From Verrucomicrobiia bacterium (GTDB lineage: Bacteria > Verrucomicrobiota > Verrucomicrobiia > Palsa-1439), in contig DATLVI010000013.1 of NCBI GenBank assembly GCA_035577545.1, positions 1 to 64,000 of the forward strand: a stretch of DNA of 64,000 nt, read 5' to 3'. A model generated the notes under the pieces. That model saw nothing but the letters and a program-made list of their open reading frames with translations, did not search any database and was not told where the DNA came from. The stretch's first letter is position 1, and every line of letters begins with the position of its first letter. This document shows positions 1 through 9,014 of this stretch, piece by piece. The translations under genes were made by a program, and so were the position numbers.

Positions 1-793
1 GATCGCCAGCGCGCAGCGCGCGGGCGGCCTGGCGGCGTTTGTGGACGCCGAGCATGCGGTGGATCCCTCCTATGCCAGGCGCATCGGAGTGAACCTTGAC
101 GATTTGTTGATCAGCCAGCCCGACAGTGGTGAGGAAGCGTTGACGATTGCCGAAACGCTGATCCGCAGCAACGCGGTGGACGTAGTGGTGATCGATTCCG
201 TTGCAGCACTCGTGCCGCGTGCGGAACTGGAAGGCCAGATGGGCGATGCCACGGTCGGCGCGCAGGCGCGGTTGATGAGCCAGGCGATGCGCAAGTTGAC
301 CTCTTGCATTCACAAGGCCAAGACCGCCTGCATCTTCACCAACCAGATTCGCGAGAAGATTGGCGTGATGTTTGGCAGTCCCGAGACAACACCGGGCGGC
401 AGGGCGCTGAAGTTTTATTCCAGCGTGCGCATCGATATGCGACGTGTGAATGTCATTAAGGACCCGGCGGGCAAGGTCGTGGGCAGCCATGTGCGTGCCA
501 AGGTCGTGAAGAACAAGGTCGCGCCGCCGTTTTGCGAGTCCGAATTCGACATCATGTATGACGTAGGCATTTCGAAGGAAGGTTCGGTCATCGACGTGGC
601 CACGGACATCGGCGTGATTGAGAAGAAGGGCTCGTGGTTGGCGTTCGACGGCCAGCAAATCGGCCAGGGTCGGGAATCCGCGAAGGATTTCTTGCGCGAG
701 AACGGCAAGATGCTCGACCAGATTATCATTGGCGTGAAAGCCAAGATGGCCACGGGCGTCAGCCTGGGGAAACGCATCGGCGGCACCGAATAA
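1..793 (+). CDS. recA: RecA recombinase, 5'-truncated by window edge
   Basis: RecA is the ATP-dependent DNA strand-exchange protein of homologous recombination and the SOS co-protease. The open frame runs into the left window edge with no start, so only about 263 C-terminal residues are visible, entering just before the conserved FVDAEHA motif. The Walker B strand ([12 protein letters not shown]), the L1-region ELEGQMGD, the [10 protein letters not shown] strand and the L2-region GSPETTPGG are all intact. The C-terminal tail is short and lacks the long acidic stretch of E. coli RecA. The stop (TAA) lies 30 nt before alaS. Identity is certain; the start, Walker A and any upstream LexA box are outside the window. 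Confidence 0.97.
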   Translation, partial: IASAQRAGGLAAFVDAEHAVDPSYARRIGVNLDDLLISQPDSGEEALTIAETLIRSNAVDVVVIDSVAALVPRAELEGQMGDATVGAQARLMSQAMRKLTSCIHKAKTACIFTNQIREKIGVMFGSPETTPGGRALKFYSSVRIDMRRVNVIKDPAGKVVGSHVRAKVVKNKVAPPFCESEFDIMYDVGISKEGSVIDVATDIGVIEKKGSWLAFDGQQIGQGRESAKDFLRENGKMLDQIIIGVKAKMATGVSLGKRIGGTE

Positions 794-823
794 CCGTCTC
801 GCTGCAGACGGGATGCAGGAATT

Positions 824-3436
824 ATGACTTCGGCCGAAATACGCCAGAGCTTTCTCGATTTTTTCCGCGAAAAACAGCACACCATTGTGCCGTCCAGTTC
901 GTTGCTGCCGGACGCGCCCAATTTGCTGTTCACCAACGCGGGAATGAACCAGTTTGTGCCGATCTTTCTCGGTCAGGTGAAGCCGCAATGGAACCCGCCG
1001 CGCACCGCGGACACGCAGAAGTGCATCCGCGCCGGCGGAAAACACAACGACCTCGAAGACGTCGGCCTCGATACATATCACCACACGTTCTTCGAGATGC
1101 TGGGCAACTGGAGCTTCGGCAATTACTTCAAGAAAGAGGCTATCGATTGGGCGTGGGAACTCGTTGTCGAACGCTGGCATTTCCCGAAAGAACGGCTCTA
1201 TGCGACCTACTTTGGTGGCGACGACAAGATCGCCGCGGATACAGAGGCGCGCGATTTGTGGCTACGCTATCTGCCGTCCGATCACGTCGTTCCCGGCAAT
1301 CGCAAAGATAATTTCTGGATGATGGGCGATACGGGACCCTGCGGTCCTTGCAGCGAAATCCACGTTGATCTCACCCCCAACGGCGACGGCGGCGCGAAGC
1401 TTGTCAATTCGGGTTCGCCGCTGAGTATTGAAATCTGGAACCTCGTGTTTATCCAGTTTAACGCGAATCCAGACGGCTCTCTCACACCACTGGCCGCCAA
1501 GCATGTCGATACCGGCATGGGCTTCGAGCGCGTCACCTCGATGATCCAGTGCACGAATGGGTTCAAGGATTTCACCAGAAAAATCTCCAACTATGAGACG
1601 GATGTTTTTACGCCGATTTTTCGGGAGTTGGAGGAGTTGAGCGGAAAAAAATACGGAAGGACGCTTCTGTCAGGCAAAAGTGATGGCCAATGGAGCAAGC
1701 ATGACGTGGCCTTTCGTGTCATCGCTGACCATATCCGTTGCCTGAGTTTTGCAATTGCGGACGGTATCCTTCCATCGAATGAGGGACGAGGCTACGTTCT
1801 CCGCCGTATCCTGCGGCGTGCTGTCCGTTATGGTCGAACCTTGGGCCTCCACGAACTATTCTTCCATAAGCTTGTAGGCGTCGTGGTCAACAACTTCGGC
1901 ACAGTCTTCCCGGAACTACGGATACGGCGCCAAAAAATTGAAGCAACCGTGAAGGCGGAGGAAGAGAGCTTCAACCGCACTCTAGACCGAGGACTTGAGA
2001 TTTTTGATCGCGCCGTTGTAGGCGTGCTGGACGACGTTTTCCCAGCTGTCGAAGCCTTCAGGCTTTATGACACATATGGTTTTCCCATCGATCTCACAGA
2101 ATTGATGGCCCGAGAACGCGGTCTGACGGTGGATATGACCGCTTTTGAGAAATTGATGGAACAGCAACGCCAGCGCGCACGCGAAGATCACGACAGTAAG
2201 AAATCGGTGATCAGTGTTACTACCGAGGATCTGCAAGTTGAGCCGACGAAGTTTCTTGGGTACGACAATCTGGAACTCGAAGCTCTAGTGGAAGCTGTCT
2301 CACCGGGCGCGGAGAAGACATTTGATGTCATTCTCGACAAGACGCCTTTTTATGCGGAGATGGGCGGGCAGGTGGGGGACACGGGGGTAATTGGCTCGGC
2401 CAAAGTGCTGGATACACAGAAGCAGGGGAATGTGTACGTACATCGCACTGCTGCGCCGCTTGAGCTGGGGCAACGGGTGCGTGCGGCGGTGGATGTACAG
2501 CGTCGATCGAATATCCAGCGGCATCATACCGTTACACATCTTTTCCACTGGGCGTTACATGAGGTGGTGAGCAAGGACGCGCGGCAAAAGGGGTCGCTCG
2601 TCGCGCCGGACCGATTTCGTTTTGATTTCAATCAGCCCGAGAAACTCAGCGACCAGCAGATCGCGGACATTGAGAAGCTGGTGAACGAGCGGATCAAGGA
2701 AGCTTTACCCGTGTATTGGTTCGAAATGCCTTTCTCCGAAGTGCGCGGGAAGCCGGACATTATGCAGTTCTTTGGCGACAAGTATGGCGACGTTGTCCGC
2801 ATCGTGCAGATTGGCGGGCACAACAAGGCACTGGATGGTTTCTCGATGGAGCTTTGCGGCGGCACGCACACGAAGACCACGGGCGAGATCGGCCTTTTTA
2901 AGATCATGCGCGAGTCGGCGGTGGCGGCGGGAATTCGCCGTGTCGAAGCGGTGTGCGGACAGTTTGCCCAGGAATTCATTGCGAAGCAAGGCGACCAAGA
3001 GAAGGCCGAAATCGAGAAGGCCAAGGCACGTGAACTAGAGAAGGAATTGGCCAAGCAGCGCCAGGCCGCGATGGAATCACAAGCACCCGCCATCGCCGAG
3101 CAGTTGCTCGCGAAATTGCAGGGCAAGTTGCTCGTCAGCAATCTTGGTGACGCCAACGCCGATTTATTGCGCGCCGTCGTCAACGCGCTGAAGCCGAACC
3201 TGACCAGCGGGATCGTGGTTCTGGGTGGTGTGGCTGAAGGCAAAGTCTCGCTCATTTGTCTGGTTACACCCGACCTGGTCAAGGAAGGCAAGAATGCCGG
3301 TAAGATTGTCGGCGAACTGGCCAAGATTTGCGGCGGCGGCGGTGGCGGTAAACCCGATCTGGCCCAAGCCGGTGGCAAGCAACCCGAAAAACTGGCCGAA
3401 GCTCTCGCGGCGGCGCCGAAAATCATAGGCCTTTGA
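824..3436 (+). CDS. alaS: Alanyl-tRNA synthetase
   Basis: This enzyme charges tRNA-Ala and hydrolyses mischarged Ser/Gly-tRNA-Ala. The 870-residue protein has full family length. The class II aminoacylation core is N-terminal, the editing domain carries HxxxH at H568/H572 and the Zn-binding CGGTH at C678-H682, and a charged coiled segment (about 720-760) leads into the C-Ala domain with a Gly-rich stretch near the end. The N-terminal residues match family starts, supporting the ATG at 824. It lies 30 nt after recA and 42 nt before serS, so co-transcription is plausible. By eye the middle (about 1560-2530) is poorer in GC and uses different codons from both ends, which could mean intragenic recombination; reading frame and motifs are unbroken. 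Confidence 0.97.
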   Translation: MTSAEIRQSFLDFFREKQHTIVPSSSLLPDAPNLLFTNAGMNQFVPIFLGQVKPQWNPPRTADTQKCIRAGGKHNDLEDVGLDTYHHTFFEMLGNWSFGNYFKKEAIDWAWELVVERWHFPKERLYATYFGGDDKIAADTEARDLWLRYLPSDHVVPGNRKDNFWMMGDTGPCGPCSEIHVDLTPNGDGGAKLVNSGSPLSIEIWNLVFIQFNANPDGSLTPLAAKHVDTGMGFERVTSMIQCTNGFKDFTRKISNYETDVFTPIFRELEELSGKKYGRTLLSGKSDGQWSKHDVAFRVIADHIRCLSFAIADGILPSNEGRGYVLRRILRRAVRYGRTLGLHELFFHKLVGVVVNNFGTVFPELRIRRQKIEATVKAEEESFNRTLDRGLEIFDRAVVGVLDDVFPAVEAFRLYDTYGFPIDLTELMARERGLTVDMTAFEKLMEQQRQRAREDHDSKKSVISVTTEDLQVEPTKFLGYDNLELEALVEAVSPGAEKTFDVILDKTPFYAEMGGQVGDTGVIGSAKVLDTQKQGNVYVHRTAAPLELGQRVRAAVDVQRRSNIQRHHTVTHLFHWALHEVVSKDARQKGSLVAPDRFRFDFNQPEKLSDQQIADIEKLVNERIKEALPVYWFEMPFSEVRGKPDIMQFFGDKYGDVVRIVQIGGHNKALDGFSMELCGGTHTKTTGEIGLFKIMRESAVAAGIRRVEAVCGQFAQEFIAKQGDQEKAEIEKAKARELEKELAKQRQAAMESQAPAIAEQLLAKLQGKLLVSNLGDANADLLRAVVNALKPNLTSGIVVLGGVAEGKVSLICLVTPDLVKEGKNAGKIVGELAKICGGGGGGKPDLAQAGGKQPEKLAEALAAAPKIIGL

Positions 3437-4759
<1,323 letters not shown>

Positions 4760-4765
4760 GCTGTC

Positions 4766-6097
4766 ATGCTCTCCAAAGTACAAGCGGCCCTGGCAAAAAC
4801 ACTCGCGCCGGGCGAACCTCTGCTCGTTGGGGTGTCCGGTGGAGCTGATTCCGTCGCCTTGCTAAGCATCCTTGTCGAGCTAGGCTGGCGACCCCGCGTC
4901 TGTCATCTCAATCATCAACTCCGCGGCGTGGACAGCGATGCGGATGCCGAGTTTGTGCGACAACTTGCGACGCAGTACGGTTTGCCGAGCACTATCGAAG
5001 CGTGCACGGTTGATCGGGATGAAGACAGCGCGCGGCGCGCACGGCAGGAGTTCTTTGGACGGGTGGCCGAGCGCACGGGGATCAAGAAGCTTGTGCTCGC
5101 GCATACCGCCGACGATCAGGTTGAAACGTTCTTGTTGCGACTTCTGCGCGGCGCCGGCGTGCCCGGATTGGTTGGCATCTGGCCGGAACGGCAGCTTGGG
5201 ACATTGCGCGTGATTCGACCGATGCTGAAAGTACGGCGGCTGGAAATCATGGAATACCTTGCGGCGAAGAAGCTCTCGTATCGCGAAGATAAGTCCAACA
5301 CCGACACCCGATTCACCCGCAATCGCATCCGGCACGGGTTATTGCCGTTGTTGGAGCGCGAGTACAACCCTGCGATCCGCGACGTTCTGCTCAACACGGC
5401 CGAGATTTTGCGGGATGAGGATTTCTACCTGCTGCATCACGTGGCCCAGCGGTTTTACATGGCGGCCTGCCAGAACGACGCGGTGAATGTGAAGACGCTG
5501 GCGAATTACCAGACCGCCATTCAGCGCCGCGTCTTACGGTTTTGGTTGGGGGGAGACTCCGAGAACGGGCCAAGTTTCACTTTTGAACAGATTGAAGCCG
5601 TGCGGCACGCGGCGCTTGGTGATGCGCCCGGCGCGGCCATTGATCTGCCGGATGATTTGGTGGTGTACCGCGAGTACGAGTGGTTGCGGAAGGCTCGTCG
5701 GAAAGATTTGGAGCCTGTGAAGGGAAACTGGCCCCTGAGCTTGTCAGGTGAGACGGTCATTCTGGAGCTGGGTATGCGGTTTATTTTGAGACACAGTGAC
5801 GAGTCGCCTCGTCCCAAAGAATGCTTCGATGCCGATGCGCTCGGCGAGGGACTGTTTGTCCGCACGTGGGAGAATGGCGACCGTTTTCAGCCATTAGGGA
5901 TGAGCGAGACGAAGAAGCTGCAGGACTTCTTTGTGGACGAGAAAGTGCCCCGCTTAAAACGGGGTCGGGTCCCGCTGGTTTGTACGGCCGATGGACGCAT
6001 TGCGTGGGTTGTCGGCGGGCGGATCGCGGAACCGTTCAAGGTAAGAGACGATACCCATCGAATCCTGTGCATGAGCGCCGAGGCGATTCAAGGTTGA
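4766..6097 (+). CDS. tilS: tRNA(Ile)-lysidine synthase
   Basis: TilS attaches lysine to C34 of tRNA-Ile(CAU) so that it reads AUA, using ATP. The N-type ATP pyrophosphatase PP-loop SGGADS sits at residues 24-29, and the LAHTADDQVETFLLRLLRG segment characteristic of TilS follows. At 443 residues the protein includes the C-terminal tRNA-recognition domain (the FQPLGMSETKKLQDFF segment near residue 375), as in long-form TilS. It starts 6 nt after serS and ends 39 nt before aroB. Confidence 0.95.
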   Translation: MLSKVQAALAKTLAPGEPLLVGVSGGADSVALLSILVELGWRPRVCHLNHQLRGVDSDADAEFVRQLATQYGLPSTIEACTVDRDEDSARRARQEFFGRVAERTGIKKLVLAHTADDQVETFLLRLLRGAGVPGLVGIWPERQLGTLRVIRPMLKVRRLEIMEYLAAKKLSYREDKSNTDTRFTRNRIRHGLLPLLEREYNPAIRDVLLNTAEILRDEDFYLLHHVAQRFYMAACQNDAVNVKTLANYQTAIQRRVLRFWLGGDSENGPSFTFEQIEAVRHAALGDAPGAAIDLPDDLVVYREYEWLRKARRKDLEPVKGNWPLSLSGETVILELGMRFILRHSDESPRPKECFDADALGEGLFVRTWENGDRFQPLGMSETKKLQDFFVDEKVPRLKRGRVPLVCTADGRIAWVVGGRIAEPFKVRDDTHRILCMSAEAIQG

Positions 6098-6136
6098 CAA
6101 GCCCCGGCGCGGCGGGTTGTAATCTGCCGCAATCCC

Positions 6137-7246
6137 ATGAATGCGAAAAGAACAGGCGTTCCCGAGCGGGTGCGCGTCGACCTGGGTGAACGCAGTTACG
6201 ACATCCTGATCGGCAAAGGCTTGCTATCGGAAGCCGCTGAATACTTGCGTCCGCTCAACCTGGGTAAGCACGGCGTGATCATCACGGACACGACCGTGGA
6301 ACCGCTGTACGCAGGGGTGTTGTGCGATGCACTGGGAAAGGGCGGGTTTGCCGCCGAAGTGCTCAGCGTACCGGCGGGTGAGGCGTCGAAGTCGTTGCGG
6401 CAGGCCAACCGGCTCTTCGGGAAACTGCCGGCTCTCGGGCTGGACCGCCACTCCTTTCTCATCGCGTTGGGCGGCGGCGTCGTGGGAGATTTGGCGGGCT
6501 TCGTGGCGGCGAGCTATTTGCGCGGCATCGCGCTGGTGCAGGTGCCGACGAGCCTGTTGGCCCAAGTGGACAGCTCGGTCGGCGGCAAGACGGGCGTAAA
6601 TCTGCCACAGGGCAAGAACCTCGTCGGCGCGTTTTATCAACCAAAGCTGGTGCTTGCCGACACCGATACGCTTGGGACACTGCCCGAGCGCGAACTGCGT
6701 AGCGGTTTCGCGGAGGTGATCAAACACGGCGCGATCCGAGACGCAAAGTTTTTTGAGTGGCTGGAGCTGGAGTACAAGCGGGTCCTGTCCCGCGATCCAG
6801 AGGCGGTGGCCCACGTGGTGCGACGTTGCTGCGAGATCAAGGCGGAGGTCGTCAGCGCGGACGAACGCGAATCGGGACTGCGCGCGATCCTGAATTTTGG
6901 CCACACGGTTGGCCACGCGATGGAGACACTGTCGGATTACAGCGGCCTGCTGCACGGGGAAGCGATTTCGATGGGCATGTGTGCCGGAGCGCAGTTGTCT
7001 GTCAAGCGCGCCGGTTTAAGCGAGGTGGAAGCACGACGCTTATGCGGCCTGATTGCCGCCAGCGGTCTGCCAACGCGCCTAGGCAAGACTTTCAAGCTGG
7101 GAGAGTTGCTGGAAGCGGCGCGCCTTGATAAAAAGGCACGCGACGGCAAATTGCGTTTTGTGTTGCTGAAACGCCTCGGTGAAGCGTTTGTCTCGGACGC
7201 GGTCACGGACGCAGACATCGAGGAGGTCGTGGATGTCTGCCGTTGA
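6137..7246 (+). CDS. aroB: 3-dehydroquinate synthase
   Basis: AroB converts DAHP to 3-dehydroquinate, the second shikimate-pathway step, using NAD and a divalent metal. The 369 residues show the NAD-binding GGGVVGDLAGF motif, the substrate segment QVPTSLLAQVDSSVGGKTGVN, the metal/active-site ligands in ELRSGFAEVIKHG and the NFGHTVGHAME histidines. The last 14 nt overlap the next gene, whose ribosome-binding site lies inside aroB, implying translational coupling. Confidence 0.97.
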   Translation: MNAKRTGVPERVRVDLGERSYDILIGKGLLSEAAEYLRPLNLGKHGVIITDTTVEPLYAGVLCDALGKGGFAAEVLSVPAGEASKSLRQANRLFGKLPALGLDRHSFLIALGGGVVGDLAGFVAASYLRGIALVQVPTSLLAQVDSSVGGKTGVNLPQGKNLVGAFYQPKLVLADTDTLGTLPERELRSGFAEVIKHGAIRDAKFFEWLELEYKRVLSRDPEAVAHVVRRCCEIKAEVVSADERESGLRAILNFGHTVGHAMETLSDYSGLLHGEAISMGMCAGAQLSVKRAGLSEVEARRLCGLIAASGLPTRLGKTFKLGELLEAARLDKKARDGKLRFVLLKRLGEAFVSDAVTDADIEEVVDVCR

Positions 7247-7838
7247 CGAGAACATCGTTCGCGAATACTTCGAGTTGCACGGTTTCCTAGTTTGCCAGCG
7301 GCGCAAATACATCGCACAGGCACGGCAGAAAAGCGCCGATGAGGAAGTTGATCTGATCGTGTTGAACCCGAGCGTCCCGCCGGGAGCCGCGCCGGCGGAG
7401 TTCGAAATCACATCGAAGACCCTCTCGCAAGTGTCACGGGCGATTGTGGCGGTGAAGGGATGGCACACCGAAGTATTCGCCCCGGGTCTGCTGGCACATC
7501 AGCCAAAGATTTTTCGGTTTGTGGAGAAAAGGGTCATCGAAGAGGCGCAGCGGTTGGTTGGGAGCGACGGTCTGGTAAGAATCCTGATAGTGCCCGGACT
7601 ACCACGCGACGCGAAAACGCGGCAACGCAGCATCGAGGTCTTGCGGTCGAAGGGCGTGGATGGCGTGATCTCGTTCCGGTCAATTTTGCAGGAATTGGTC
7701 GCGAGCGTGGCGACCAACCGCAACTATCGGAAATCGGATTTGCTGCAGATTCTGCGGCTGCTCAAGAACTACGGATTGTTGAAGGAACCGCAGATGGAAT
7801 TTGGATGGAAACGGCGTGGCCGGAAGGTGGCGTCGTAA
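7233..7838 (+). CDS. Uncharacterised protein, possible PD-(D/E)XK nuclease-like fold
   Basis: I do not recognise this 201-residue protein with certainty. The ATG at 7233 is chosen because AGGAGGT lies about 6 nt upstream inside aroB; an in-frame start at 7179 would add 18 basic residues with no homology feel. Residues 1-25 (DENIVREYFELHGF) look like the helix that opens many restriction-endonuclease-like domains. They are followed by EEVDLIVLNP and then EFEITSK, an acid pattern compatible with E/D-x-D...ExE/K active sites. A helical C-terminal part (LLQILRLLKNYGLL) follows. There is no signal peptide or membrane segment. It sits between aroB and the DNA-processing genes dprA-topA-xerC, 19 nt before dprA. 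Function is unknown; the nuclease idea is inference from the acid spacing only. Confidence 0.8.
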   Translation: MSAVDENIVREYFELHGFLVCQRRKYIAQARQKSADEEVDLIVLNPSVPPGAAPAEFEITSKTLSQVSRAIVAVKGWHTEVFAPGLLAHQPKIFRFVEKRVIEEAQRLVGSDGLVRILIVPGLPRDAKTRQRSIEVLRSKGVDGVISFRSILQELVASVATNRNYRKSDLLQILRLLKNYGLLKEPQMEFGWKRRGRKVAS

Positions 7839-7857
7839 ACGGGTCGCTGTTTTTCGG

Positions 7858-9003
7858 ATGGCGGAAGCGCGTATGACTTCGCGCGAAGCCTACATTGCGC
7901 TCAACATGGTTGGCGGCGTTGGGCCGATTCGTGTCCGCGCATTGCGGGACCGATTCGGCGAGCCGCAGGCGATCCTGGCGGCGTCGAAAGGCGAGTTGAT
8001 GCAGGTGGAGGGCGTGGGCGAAGAAGTCGCACGGAGTATCACTCGCTGGCGGGAAAAGGTGGATCTCGATGCGGAGTTGCAGCGGATTGAGAAGTCCGGC
8101 GTGCGGGTTGTCAGTTGCGACGATGCGGAATACCCAAAACATTTGCGAGAGATTTACGACCCACCGCTCGTGTTATATGTAAGAGGATCGCTAACGGAAC
8201 GCGACTCCCTGGCAATTGCGGTGGTCGGGTCGCGGCGCACGTCGCTTTACGGGCAGGATATGGCGCGGAAACTGGCCTTTCAGTTGGCGCGGGTTGGCGT
8301 GACGGTCGTGAGTGGTTTGGCGCGCGGAATCGATACCGCGGCGCATAACGGCGCACTGCAAGCGAAGGGGCGGACGGTGGCCGTGATTGGTTGTGGAATC
8401 GATATTGTCTATCCTGCGGAGAACAAGAAGCTGGCCGATGACATAGTGGAGAAGGGTGGGGCGGTGGTGACGGAGTTCCCCTTCGGCGTGCAACCCGATC
8501 GCCAGAATTTTCCCATGCGGAACCGCATCATCAGCGGTTGGTCGCTGGGTGTCGTGGTGGTGGAAGCGAACCTGAAGAGCGGGGCATTGATCACGGCCAA
8601 TCAGGCGGGGGAACAGGGTCGGCAGGTGTTCGCGGTGCCGGGTCGGGCGGATTCAATTTTGTCCAAGGGAGCGAACAAATTGATCAAGGATGGTGCAAAA
8701 TTGACCGAGGACGTGGAGGATATCCTCAGCGAATTCGAGTACTTACTGCCGAAAATGGCCACGGAGCCTAAGGAACCTGGCCTGGGGGGCGAGGGTACCA
8801 AACCTGCTTTGCAATTAAGCGAGACGGAGGAGAAAGTGATGGCGCAAGTTGGTACCGAGGAGGTTGCCATCGACGAGATCATTCGGGCCAGCGGTTTGAC
8901 AACGGCGTGTGTTTCCGCCACGTTACTGGCGCTGGAGATGAAACGGCTCGTCCGCCAGCTCCCCGGCAAGCGGTATGTGCGCAACGCGGCCTTCGGGCCG
9001 TAA
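7858..9003 (+). CDS. dprA: DNA-processing protein DprA
   Basis: DprA binds incoming single-stranded DNA and loads RecA during natural transformation. About 381 residues: an N-terminal HhH/SAM-like region (LNMVGGVGPIRVRAL), the Rossmann-type DNA_processg_A domain with VGSRRTSLYG and SGLARGIDTAAHNGAL, and a C-terminal winged-helix region after a low-complexity linker near residue 300. Two starts are possible: ATG 7858, or ATG 7873, which has GGAAG 6 nt upstream and gives a more family-like N-terminus. The frame is also open upstream to 7801. It is followed 11 nt later by topA, a gene order common in many bacteria. Confidence 0.95.
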   Translation: MAEARMTSREAYIALNMVGGVGPIRVRALRDRFGEPQAILAASKGELMQVEGVGEEVARSITRWREKVDLDAELQRIEKSGVRVVSCDDAEYPKHLREIYDPPLVLYVRGSLTERDSLAIAVVGSRRTSLYGQDMARKLAFQLARVGVTVVSGLARGIDTAAHNGALQAKGRTVAVIGCGIDIVYPAENKKLADDIVEKGGAVVTEFPFGVQPDRQNFPMRNRIISGWSLGVVVVEANLKSGALITANQAGEQGRQVFAVPGRADSILSKGANKLIKDGAKLTEDVEDILSEFEYLLPKMATEPKEPGLGGEGTKPALQLSETEEKVMAQVGTEEVAIDEIIRASGLTTACVSATLLALEMKRLVRQLPGKRYVRNAAFGP

Positions 9004-9014
9004 GAAGAAAAAGC

